A stretch of 64,000 nt of DNA from Amorphochlora amoebiformis (Eukaryota > Cercozoa > Chlorarachniophyceae). A program made the translations under genes and the position numbers. The notes beneath the pieces were generated by a model. The model was given only the letters and a program-made list of their open reading frames with translations, was not told the origin of the DNA and made no database searches. The stretch spans positions 1 to 64,000 of the forward strand of contig BAAHQB010000309.1 of assembly GCA_054601695.1 (NCBI GenBank), given 5' to 3'. Shown here piece after piece: positions 33,672 through 64,000 of the stretch (positions are counted from its first letter, which is position 1; the number at the start of each line of letters is the position of its first letter).

Positions 33672-34083
33672 ATATATATAAATGTATGTGTGAATATGTA
33701 TAATGATATGTATATATATATATATATATATATATCACATATCCATTATCTATCATAAGGTTTATCATAATGATTAGATAGTATCCGATTCAATAAGTCT
33801 ATTGAAATAACTTAGCGCACTGGTACACTAGTAGTGAATATAAAGTCAGCGAGTATTCCGGATCCTGATAAGTGATAGATTATTCTAAGGCCGAGCCCAG
33901 GGCCTAGGCCAAAAAACGGAATGTAGTGCCGTGCATAGTTTGGAAGTCAAGTAGTTGTTGTGTAGTTGTAACAATGAAAGTGAAGGCGGATCGCGGATGA
34001 TTAGCATAGAGAAGGGCCTCTTGTGCGTGTTTAGAAGGAAGGAGATGAAACGTTAACATCCGAGTATTCGTGGATCACTAGAT
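32529..34083. other. Convergent spacer: CTAG-rich DNA, (TA)n and a dispersed repeat
   Basis: 32640-32900 is rich in CTAG (TCTAGATATCTAGATATC near 32660). 32875-33110 and 33575-33740 hold TA tracts. 33180-33425 is the second copy of the dispersed repeat. 33760-34080 is unique without a supported exon. Confidence 0.6.
33180..33425 (-). pseudogene. Second, degenerate copy of the dispersed gene fragment
   Basis: Corresponds to 17500-17760: GTTGTGCGCAACCC, CTCGTCACATA, CGACGTAGTTATACTTAAGAG, CAGCTTTTCATGAGCCTTG and GACCGTTTGCGCAT are shared. It carries tandem triplication of ACCACTAAAGTGACC and in-frame stops, so it cannot encode the fragment seen at 17.5 kb. Confidence 0.7.
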
Positions 34084-34626
34084 CTACTGGCGGCCTTCCA
34101 AAATGGCCGAGGAAGTTCCCTCCTGAGCACGTTTGTCTAGCCTTCCCCGCGAGTCCGGAACCCAGTTGGGCAGGGGGATGCCCGGAAGCGATTTGGGGCC
34201 GTTCTTGGCAGCGATCTCCGCCGCGGTCTCGGGGAGAACATCGACGTAGTTGGCATCGTACGGGAGTCCTACTGCTCTGGCGCTCAGCTCCCAGAGTCGC
34301 TTGGATTTCTCGGGGTTGCGCACCTCAACCGACGGCTCGTTCTCAAAGATATCACCCCCAGCACCCCCGGCGCCCGTCAGACCGCGTTGCGATGGGTCGG
34401 AACTGACCTTGAGATATGCCACGGTCTTGGCTCCGCCGTTCCATCCCCAGTACACGCCGGATTTCTTACAGAGATCGTCCGACACAACCTGCGCAAGTCG
34501 GTCGCCAGCCTCGGGTTCTGACACGTATCCGCCGGTCACATACCTCATAAACAGAGGGAATAGCTTGCGGAACCAGGGCTTCTTGTCACGGAATAGCGCG
34601 GTTTCGGCGATGCATCCTGCAGTGGT

Positions 34627-34673
<47 letters not shown>

Positions 34674-34694
34674 AGTATGTACATGTAATATATA

Positions 34695-34740
<46 letters not shown>

Positions 34741-35164
34741 TACACTCGGGAATGCAGGTGGTCTGACCAGGGTAAAGACTGGAAAAGGTAATCCCCGTAG
34801 AGTCATGGTAGCGCCGATGAGCCTCCAAAACGGTCATCATGTTGGCCAGCTTGCTGTCCTTATACGCCTTGGCTCCGTTGAAGTTGCCGCCGTCCATCAT
34901 AGGAACACCTTTACCGCCCTCGGCCAGCCCGTTGAGCTTACCCAGGTCGGCCCATGGCCACACGGCGCCGCCGCCAACTGTGTTGGTGTTACCCGTGATG
35001 GATCCCACAATAACGATGCGAGGGTCGCGGGATTTCTGGACAGTCTGAAATATTAATAATATATATATATATATATATATGTATTATATTATGTTTATAT
35101 GTATAAGATTGATATTCCATGTATCACAATGCTTTCAAGTATCTATAAAATACGATATATCATT

Positions 35165-35214
<50 letters not shown>

Positions 35215-36718
35215 TATACACACACGCACACACAAATACATACACATATATGTATATATTGTATATATATATATATACATAAAAAAAAATGTTACATTTG
35301 CCACAAAAGACCACAGATAATATGATATTTAAATCTACGATATTCCTAAATGTTGAAACGACCGGTATCATGAGGTTGACGAGGAGGAAGTGCGAGAGGT
35401 GGTTCACTTGGTTGGACCGCTCATACCCTTCATCCGTGTACTGAGGACTGGGGCTAGCGGGAAGGTACAGCGCGGCATTGCATACGAGTGAATCAATCTG
35501 CGATGTAATAGAAAAATCGTTCGACAAGGAATAATTGTCTGCAATCCGGTGAGTGGTACCTGACGATTGTAGGAGGCCATTTTCCTGGCAAATTTCTTGA
35601 CATTGGAAAAGTCCTCGAGCTCGAGCTGATAGGCATCACTAGTTGTCAATACTCACAGCTAACGGCCGTCAAGGGTCATCATGGCATTGTCACATGTTAT
35701 GGCGTCAAGAGTCATCATGGGCATCGACACATGTTATGTCATCAAGGATCATCATGGGCACTGAAACATGTTATGGTCATCAAGGCTCATCATGGGCATT
35801 GATGCATGTAGGGGACTTACGTATTCGATTGAGTACTGGTCCTTGGGAAATTCAAGGGCTTCGGCCACATTCTTAGCCTTTTCCGGGTCGCGCACGGCCA
35901 TGATGACGTGATATCCTTTCTGTTGAGAACACCAACGATAAGAGGAGGAAAAAAGAGCAAAAGTCGAGGCCGATCTCCCGTGTCTCTATGACTCTCCAGT
36001 ATCCCAGTCACACGTGTTAATTGGTAGGTAGAGTACCTCAATAAGAGAACGAGTCGCCTGGAGTCCCAGGCCAGACGAGGCGCCGGTGATGATGGTGGTC
36101 TTGCGCCCATCTCCACCGATCTTGGGCAAAGAATCTGACACATCGCACACATTAGCCGAGCATCAACCCTTGAAATCCCAACTCCAACATCAACGACAAC
36201 ATTCAAACGGGGCTTCGAAATTACGGGAAGATAGGAGATTTTTTATGATCAAGACCTCCAAAATTCTTGATGGCATCCATGAGAGCGTTGCCGTCCTGCG
36301 CGTGCACGACGGTGGTGCGTCCGACAGAGTAGCGCACAGAATCTCGACCAGATCGACGCGTCACACCGCCTTGATTGGACATCCTGAGATTGATGTTCAC
36401 AAAAGGGGGGGGGGGGTGTTCAGAACTGGCTCTTCTCTTGTTTGATGGATAGTTTGGTCATGATTGGTGATCTTCTTGTGCTAATGTTCGCGTGGTGTAC
36501 CTGTTTAGGGGCTTGAGGGGGCTTTGGTTGAGTCTGTTCACGAAGGACATCCTCGGAGAAATCGGGTGGTGGACGGAATGCGGAGCCGACACCCGAGACA
36601 AAGTCGACGATGCGGTGGTCGCGAGCCCCAAATTCGACGCTCCAGAGGATGCAAATGTGTGCAGGGCGATCAGACACGCTGACGCAAACACGGCAGTGAA
36701 GATGAAAGTCTTGGTCAT
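34084..36718 (-). CDS. POR: Light-dependent protochlorophyllide oxidoreductase
   Basis: Eight exons in transcript order: 36501-36718, 36256-36383, 36037-36134, 35821-35919, 35560-35625, 35363-35497, 34768-35044 and 34084-34616. They total 1554 nt (517 aa) with every phase matching. It reduces protochlorophyllide to chlorophyllide with NADPH and light in the plastid. Visible features: an N-terminal signal peptide ([20 protein letters not shown]) then a Ser/Arg-rich transit-like region to about residue 95, as in complex-plastid algae; the Rossmann motif TGASSGLG (132-139); [21 protein letters not shown]; the catalytic Y309-x3-K313 in [21 protein letters not shown]; and [17 protein letters not shown]. 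Relative to plant POR it has a Gly-rich insertion near [11 protein letters not shown] and a C-terminal extension. It shares a short divergent promoter with the next gene. Confidence 0.95.
35626..35820. repeat. ~50-bp CATCATGGGCAT repeat in POR intron
   Basis: Four imperfect copies of GTCATCAAGGNTCATCATGGGCAT plus ACATGTTATG in the intron between POR exons 35821-35919 and 35560-35625. Confidence 0.8.
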
Positions 36719-36965
36719 GTCTTTTGCAGGCGGGATATGGACGCTGTGCAGCTTTGGACCACCACGCTTGGGCTGTACCCCACTTCCTCGCGAGAGTCAA
36801 GAGCAGATCGTCGCCGGGTATTTAGATACCCCCGGGGATCCCCATGGGATTCTCAGGGAATCCCTACGCTTACTTCGTGGAAATCTCTGGGAATCTCAGA
36901 GATTTGGAGACCTTCAGAGATTCTCCACGAATCGATCAAGTCTCTTAATAATCTCTGGGGTGAAG
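36719..36965. promoter_or_regulatory. Bidirectional promoter between POR and the tail-anchored gene
   Basis: A 247-bp GC-richer gap between divergent start codons. It contains the palindrome GGGTATTTAGATACCC (36816-36831), CCCCGGGG next to it, and repeated GGGAATC/GATTCTC and TCTCAGAGATT motifs to 36930. No canonical TATA box is evident. Control of POR from here is inferred from position. Confidence 0.55.
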
Positions 36966-39617
<2,652 letters not shown>

Positions 39618-39941
39618 CTCTCCAGGTTCTTGTACCTTCTTCTCCCTTCTTTCACCAACTCACAGATCAACCTCAACTCACGACCCACAACCCGTGTTAC
39701 TGCCATCTATCTACTCTCGTCTAGACCAATCAAGTTGTACATTCACTAGATTCAATTCCGCAACGAATTCAGAATTTAAATCATCATCGCTCCCTGTACA
39801 CTAGATCTAGAGATATGCGTTATGTACGTCAGTGTACAATCTTGCTCCTAGCTACAGTATAACTAACCTAGTAATTAGAGTAAGTATCCGAGGCTATTAC
39901 TATATACTAGATATATTATCTAGATTATTTCTTATCTAGTA
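39618..39941. other. CTAG-rich convergent spacer, left part
   Basis: Unique AT-rich DNA with frequent CTAG (ACACTAGATCTAGAG near 39800). It is interrupted by the DNA transposon and continues at 43885. Confidence 0.6.
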
Positions 39942-39974
39942 GACCTTGTTAAGTCAGCGATTATTGCGATTAAT
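39942..39974 (+). repeat. Left terminal inverted repeat
   Basis: 33 bp, the exact reverse complement of 43852-43884, preceded by the direct repeat TAGTA. Confidence 0.93.
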
Positions 39975-40075
39975 TTTAACCTTTTGTAAACCTTTGCATG
40001 ATTAAAAAGTGATGAATATTTCCCCGATACTTCACCGTGTGTCGGATGATCATAGGATGAAAGAAATATATAATA

Positions 40076-40137
<62 letters not shown>

Positions 40138-40165
40138 TATTATATAATATATATATATATACTAT

Positions 40166-40217
<52 letters not shown>

Positions 40218-40273
40218 TATTATACATAGATATACACACATATATGTGCATATATATGTATATTAAATATATA

Positions 40274-40310
<37 letters not shown>

Positions 40311-40334
40311 ACTTATGATAAATTACAATTTCAT

Positions 40335-41786
40335 TCATTCGGCAATAATATTAATTCCTTGAGACTTCTCTCTCCTCCTTGCTCTTCGCATCAACCGGTC
40401 CATCTTTTCACCGTTGAGACATGCAGCCCGCATCCCCAGAAGCGCACCCATCTTTGCAACTCGAGGATTCCTTCCTCTGCGGTTGACGACTCTATCTTCT
40501 ACCCCATAGTCAGTCTCAGCGCCAGTCTCGTGACCGCTGTTTTTTTGTTCATCTCCTGACGATCCAGAGTCTGTGTCTTCCAAAAGTCCATGTGCAGATT
40601 CTGAGACATCATCATTTAATTGCAGAGCCTCCTCATCAGCATCATCAGATTCATTGGCCTCAGTCGTTGCATCACGTTGTAGTGCCGAAGGGAGGGACTG
40701 AGAGGAAACTCCATATGTAGGTTTTGCGACACTTGCTCGTTTGCGTTCGTGCTCAGGTCGACCAGGCAACTTCCTCTTTCTTCGCCTAACCCTTCCACGT
40801 CTATCTGGTTTACGCTTGGACTTGCTTTCGGGCATGATTGCTGGGACACCCTCACGTTCCGCATCTCGCCAACTGGTGACGGTGAGCTCAGCGTGCTCTT
40901 CTGGTGATATACCTAATTTGCGAATAGGTCTGAATTTCTGCTTGACTTGAACAAGTTGGAATACGAAGCGTGCAATTATAGGGTGCTGAGATCTTTTGTG
41001 CCTCCAGTCCCTCATACAAGCAAATTGCTTCGTGCGAGCGAAGATATTCTCGACGATCGAGCGGTAGTTCCCGAATGCTGCGTTCTGTTGTACTTGTCCA
41101 GGAGTGAGCTGTCCCCCTCTTGGCTTGCGATGTGGACATTTGTACATAGGATCCCGTCGGCAGAGATAAGCCCCATCCGCACCCACTCGCTCAAAGAAGT
41201 GTAGCTTCTCCACTAATCCCTCCCTTCAGATATTTATGTTAAGGTCTGAAATGCTCCCAGCTGGATCACCAGATGACACCCAGCATAAGTCTCCAGTGTT
41301 GGCAGATACGGCTATGGCATATCGCATGGCAAACTTTCTTCTCTTGAACGTGTAGTATTTCTTTTGATCCTCCTTGTTTTGGGGTCGGTGGACCATAAAG
41401 TCAGAAGAGTCGGTGTGGAGGGTGCAGTACGCAGCAGGACCATCGATGCATATAGCAGACTTCAGACGGTTTTCCATCTTGATCTCATTCATGAATGCCT
41501 CAATAACGTTGACCGCCTTCCATACTTTGAATGCGTATTGCTGGCGACACATCTTCCAGATGACACCACCGTAGTGACCTTCCGGATATTTCCAAGCGAA
41601 GTGCAATGCCATCATGAATGCTAAAGGCGTGACCGATGTCTCGGCGGAGTATTTGTCGATCACATAGCAGACCTCTTGAAGACTTAGTCCAATATTGCTA
41701 TTGAAAGCGGCGTCAGTGTAGCTGGAAAAGTAGTGGGAATAAATCCCCTTCACCTTGTCCTCCTGAGAAAAGACACTTTTGCTCAA
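40335..41786 (-). pseudogene. DDE_4-type transposase interrupted by one in-frame TGA
   Basis: A 484-codon frame with a single TGA at 41226-41228. Upstream of the stop: AICIDGPAAYCTLHTDSSDF (first acidic residue), KKYYTFKRRKFAMRY, GDLCWVSSGDPAGSISDLN. Downstream, in the same frame: VGADGAYLCR (second Asp), LTPGQVQQNAAFGNYRSIVE with the Glu of IVENIFARTKQ. This is the DDE superfamily endonuclease pattern of Harbinger/IS5-like transposases. A basic, then acidic C-terminal tail follows. The stop sits where CGA to TGA change would explain it. It may be a dead copy, or the TGA may be read through or the region spliced. Confidence 0.85.
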
Positions 41787-42150
41787 CCGGATTTCCTCCT
41801 TTTTTCATCATTATTTCAGCCATAATTCAGCCGATATTCAGCGGCTGAAAAAGTATTGAATTACCGTTTTCAAAACCGGAATAGGAGCTACGAAGACGGG
41901 AGTTTTACAGGTGTCTTGGCTCCCACACGGCGCGGCCATCTAGAAATGTTTTGGGTTCCGACGTAAATATTCCTACGTAAAATCATCCAAATTAATATCT
42001 GAGATTCAGCCTAAATTCAGCCTAAATTCAGCCAAGATTCAGCGGAATTTCAGCCGAAATTAATCGAAATTCTCCTAGGATTATTCATTATTTAATCGGC
42101 AGATACCTTTGCGCGCCAGTCAGAACCGCCAAGAACCGCCAAGAACCGCC

Positions 42151-43075
42151 ATGCCACCAAAGAAGAAGGAACGGGGCCTTTCAGAGGGTCAAAAGAAAAC
42201 TGTCACTAATGCAATGGAACACGTACCAAGAGAGGCCCGGGGTCATAGATGGAAATGGATCTATGAAAACTACATGCAGCCAAACTTTCCCAATGTCACC
42301 CTCGCCATGGTCAAGAACTATGGGCAATACGTCTCCAGATCAAGTGCAGCTGATAATCCCCCCCGAGTTGAGTCAATGGACCTCACTCATCCAGAGGCCC
42401 CTCGCACAGTGGCGCCTCCGGCAGCGGGGTCTCCCGCACCACCTCCCAAATGGACTCCCGCTGGCTCTTCATCGGTATCTTCTTCTTCACCCGCTGTTCC
42501 AACCGCGTCAAGTGCTCTCGGTAACTGAAGCAAGACGTATCATCGAGGACAGGAACAAGAAGAATGCTGAAGATGAGTTTGCCATCTACAAGAAGATATG
42601 CGTCAAGGACAGAGACTACAAACCATTCTTGATTTTCTCCGATTCATCAACTTCAAAAGCGAACATGGATGGGGTAGGCATGTGGTTCAACCAGGGCAAT
42701 GACTCAACTAGCATCGAGCTCAATGTCATCCACGAGGTTCGCATGGTACACGTCGTGAAGACGAGCCAACCACCAAAGCTCAAAACGTTCAGGTATTTGG
42801 ATCAGAAGTTGAAATCGATCGCCAAGGCGCAGCACGAATCAATGAAGAAAAGCAAGTTACTACAGCAAGTCACGGAATTCTCCATCCCGATCCCAGATGG
42901 ATACCAGACCACTGAGTATGTCGAGCTCGACACTCCTAAATTTATTGGGCTCTGGTTTAAGAAGCGCGTCCGGGGTCATTCTCAGTTCGATCGATTCAAA
43001 TCATCATCTGATGAAGACTTCGATGAGGCATGGAACAAGAACAAGAAGAAGAGGCAGCGATTATTGGATATCTAA
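42151..43075 (+). CDS. Transposon accessory protein (Myb/SANT-like), frame break near 42525
   Basis: Starts MPPKKKERGLSEGQKK, a basic nuclear-localisation-like segment. A helical region with paired Trp/Tyr (HRWKWIYENYM, LAMVKNYGQYVSRS) recalls the Myb/SANT-like partner protein of Harbinger transposases. A Pro/Ser linker follows. The first frame stops at 42526-42528, and coding continues in the +1 frame from about 42500 (VTEARRIIEDRNKKNAEDEF ... KKRQRLLDI, stop 43075). A short intron or a frameshift separates the halves; I could not fix the splice sites. The 5' leader repeats AAGAACCGCC three times. Confidence 0.65.
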
Positions 43076-43330
43076 GCACTCTCATGGATCTCTACGCAAC
43101 TATTTCTTATTGTTTATTTCAGCCTGATGTGTCGACTGTGTGTGCTAATATTCTTGCAATAATTTTGAGAAAGTTTATCAAACGTTAACTACAATTTAAA
43201 TGCTGTTACCGTGCATATGTTGGGTGTGTGTGTGTCTGTGCGAGTTTGTTTTTGTGTTCCAGTTCCATCTATTAATAAATATATATGTTATACGTATAAT
43301 GTATATTATAATATATATATGTATATACAT

Positions 43331-43381
<51 letters not shown>

Positions 43382-43395
43382 TGTATATATAATAT

Positions 43396-43435
<40 letters not shown>

Positions 43436-43450
43436 TATAAAAAAATATTA

Positions 43451-43539
<89 letters not shown>

Positions 43540-43851
43540 ATTATATATGTATATATCTAGTAAATATATATATATATATATATCTAGATATATATATATA
43601 CATCTTTTATTAAATTATTAAATTACAAATTTTAGACTAAAGACCGTCTTAAAATAATTATCTAGATTAATCTCTAGAATCTGTTTGCATTTTGTAATAC
43701 TTTTATATTTTTCTTATGTTGAAAAATATTTAATTAGTATAGACCATATATATAACTATTAACTTAGTTCTCACGATTGCAAAAAATCACGCCTTTTTTC
43801 AATGGTAATCGGCTGAATTTTCGATTATGATATTTCGTTTCTATGATGACG

Positions 43852-43884
43852 ATTAATCGCAATAATCGCTGACTTAACAAGGTC
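43852..43884 (-). repeat. Right terminal inverted repeat
   Basis: 33 bp ending CGCTGACTTAACAAGGTC, followed by the direct repeat TAGTA. Confidence 0.93.
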
Positions 43885-44509
43885 TAGTATTTAGAGATCT
43901 AGGAGATTATTATCTAGATTATCTAGATTATTATCATGCATATATGCTAGATATGCGCATGACTATATATGCCTAGATGCATGGTCATGAAACGATCTAG
44001 ACGATACATAGACTCACTAGCTCACCCTAATCCTTAATTAACCCTCTAGACCCTAGAGGATCATCCGCATCCGACTTCAACCAGTTCAACATACTAGTCC
44101 TAGTAGTCATCTAGTCATATATATATCTAGCATATTCTAGATATTATATCATACTACTAGTACTACCTATAATCTAGAAAATTATTCAATCAATAGGCTG
44201 GTGTGTATCACTAATATCCTAGGTATCACTGAGTAATATGTAGTAGTCTAGGATATGATCATGAAGTTCAATGTCACACTCACAGCGATATCGAGACAGC
44301 CCTAGTGGCGCTGAAACAACTTGTAGAACTTGGTAAGGATGGTTGCCATCCCTTGAGCTTGTCTCATTATCTCCCGTATCTCTTGTCTTCTTATCTCCAG
44401 TATCTCTCTTGTCTCATTATCTCCAGTATCTCTTCACATTTACTCGAGGTAGTGAGCAGAATATCCGTGTATCCAGGATTAGGTAGGCATTCCTGGATGT
44501 GCAGAGTTA
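43885..44509. other. CTAG-rich convergent spacer, right part
   Basis: Very frequent CTAG (for example TTATCTAGATTATCTAG near 43910, ATCTAGACGATACATAG near 43995, CATCTAGTCATA near 44110). 44350-44440 has repeated TCTCATTATCTCC plus AGTATCTCTT. No exon recognised. Confidence 0.65.
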
Positions 44510-61851
<17,342 letters not shown>

Positions 61852-62181
61852 ATCAGGAGAAACTTAGCCTAAGACGGCCGGGATGAACTGATGCTTTCCG
61901 ATGGAATACATCGTCCGGCGTTTTATTTCTTTGAGGAAAAAAAAGGGGGGGGGGAGAAAGGGGATAATATGCCCGCGACTTTCAATCCACACACTTTTTC
62001 TCCGGAATCTCCTCGACGGCCAGTCGACGGAAAAGTCCACGTGCTGTTCTACCCTCTAATAGAGAAGATACAACTTGGGTAAAACCACCCAAACGTAAAC
62101 ACCCGATAAATTTAACGTGACCTCTAAGAGTTTAAAGACTCCTGTGGGCCGGTCCCACACATCGACTCCCAGACCTCCACG
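61852..62181. promoter_or_regulatory. Divergent promoter region
   Basis: 330 bp between the multicopper oxidase and isochorismatase-like start codons. It includes a poly-A/poly-G run (AAAAAAAAGGGGGGGGGG near 61940). A 63-aa plus-strand frame here has no other support. Confidence 0.45.
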
Positions 62182-62648
62182 ATGCTCCCAGCACTCCTAG
62201 CCATCCTCCCCCAAATCTCTTTCGCCTACACACATCCCACACCCCCTCTCCATTCTCTCCCCAGTGGCTTGAAAACGAAAACGGCCCTTTTGATTATCGA
62301 TATGACCGTGGAGCAGTGGGCGGGGATCTCGTATTTGAGAAATGAGACTCTTGGTGTCATAGAAGGGTTAGTTGAGACTAAGGGCTTTGACTTGATTCTG
62401 GATAGTCACCTGTGGATGGAATGTGGGGATGGAGACGGAGACGAGGGGGGGCCGGGAGACGAAGGGGGAGGGGGGGGGGAGACCGGAGGAAGGACGGCGT
62501 CGAATGAATCGACGCTATGTGAGGTGACGGCAGTCGGTCGGAAAGTGAGTTTGTACTGTTCGTTCATGTTTAGGGTGTTTTCGTGGAGGATTTAGGATGG
62601 TTTCATATGTATTTCTTGAATGCTTATGTAAACCTTCCTTTTATATAT

Positions 62649-62697
<49 letters not shown>

Positions 62698-63050
62698 CAC
62701 ATGTGTGTGTGTGTGTGTTTGTTGATGATGAGAATAAGAATAATGATGGTCATGAGACAGCGTGTGTTGATGATGAGAATAAGAATAATGATGGTCATGA
62801 GACAGCGTGTGTTGATGATGAGAATAAGAATAATGATGGTCATGAGACAGCGTGTGTTGATGATGAGAATAAGAATAATGATGGTCATGAGACAGCGTGT
62901 GTTGATGATGAGAATAAGAATAATGATGGTCATCAGAACAAGTGCGTTGATGATGAGAATAAGAATAATGATGATGATGAGAATAAGAATAATGATGGTC
63001 ATCAGAATACCGAACCAGCACGACTTATTCCCTCACTAAGACGCCCATGG
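62182..63050 (+). CDS. Isochorismatase-like hydrolase, 5' exons only
   Basis: Exon 1 is 62182-62544 (ATG to GGTCGGAAA|GTGAGT). A probable exon 2 is 63006-63050 (after GGTCATCAG, ending CCATGG|GTATCC), both in phase 0. It begins with a short signal peptide ([15 protein letters not shown]). [20 protein letters not shown] is the first strand and catalytic-Asp motif of the isochorismatase-like cysteine hydrolase family, followed by [11 protein letters not shown] Gly/Asp-rich insertion encoded by G homopolymers follows. The catalytic Lys and Cys must lie in later exons beyond the resolved part, so the exact activity cannot be told. A 6-bp microexon at 63381-63386 between AG and GTAAGT is conceivable but unproven. 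Confidence 0.7.
62718..63005 (+). repeat. 45-bp minisatellite ending in a 3' splice site
   Basis: Six to seven copies of a 45-bp unit (GTTGATGATGAGAATAAGAA plus TAATGATGGTCATGAG). The last, GGTCATCAG, is the acceptor for exon 63006-63050. Because 45 is a multiple of three, an open Asp/Glu/Asn-rich frame runs through it. Confidence 0.9.

Positions 63051-64000
<950 letters not shown>

Larger units (their letters stand above)
39942..43884. mobile_element. 3.9-kb TIR DNA transposon with two divergent genes (PIF/Harbinger-like)
   Basis: Perfect 33-bp terminal inverted repeats (39942-39974 and 43852-43884, starting GACCTTGTTAAGTCAGCG) are flanked by a 5-bp direct repeat TAGTA (39937-39941 and 43885-43889). 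Inside are a DDE transposase on minus and a basic DNA-binding-like protein on plus, the two-gene layout of PIF/Harbinger elements. Those usually duplicate a 3-bp TWA target, so the 5-bp repeat is unusual. Subterminal TA tracts (40075-40310, 43265-43600) and clusters of ATTCAGCC (41812-41850, 42003-42060) lie within it. Confidence 0.9.

Overview
The window is the left end of a eukaryotic chromosome. It opens with about 1.8 kb of telomeric CCCTAA repeat, followed by a CCCGACA heptamer array and then about 60 kb of very repeat-rich subtelomeric DNA. The organism is most likely a photosynthetic protist with a complex (secondary) plastid. A light-dependent protochlorophyllide oxidoreductase begins with an ER-type signal peptide followed by a transit-like region, and an FKBP isomerase carries a signal-anchor, a transit-like region and a twin-arginine/AxA lumen-type signal. 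Genes are intron-dense, and (TA)n tracts fill most introns and spacers. I cannot name the lineage from sequence alone.

Layout: telomere and variant repeats (1-2250); (TA)n block; a multi-exon glycosyltransferase-like gene on + (5003-8325); a fold-back repeat; an intact Ty1/copia element with apparently identical LTRs (10410-15070); a polypurine tract and CTAG-rich DNA; a gene fragment (17.5 kb) whose relative recurs at 33.2 kb; a short unknown gene on - (19569-19969); a CAP10/GT90-like glycosyltransferase on + (21208-23143); a DGQHR-motif protein on - (23921-26128, with probable 5' exons to about 27.2 kb); a plastid-lumen type FKBP on + (27360-32528); POR on - (34084-36718); an unknown tail-anchored protein on + (36966-39617); a 3.9-kb inverted-repeat DNA transposon (39942-43884); a 25-exon, 17.3-kb multicopper oxidase on - (44510-61851); and the start of an isochorismatase-like hydrolase on + (62182 onward).

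From 19.5 kb to the end the host genes strictly alternate in strand. The resolved head-to-head gaps are short (about 115-330 bp), while tail-to-tail gaps are long and, where examined, rich in CTAG. Exons were deduced by hand from GT-AG sites. In the FKBP, POR, tail-anchored, CAP10 and multicopper oxidase genes the exon lengths sum to whole codons and every junction phase agrees.

The most unusual feature is that many intron minisatellites are not random repeats. Their units are copies of the neighbouring 5' or 3' splice junction, often with part of the exon, so true splice sites sit at the edge of arrays of decoy sites. This recurs in at least four unrelated genes and is the observation most worth pursuing.
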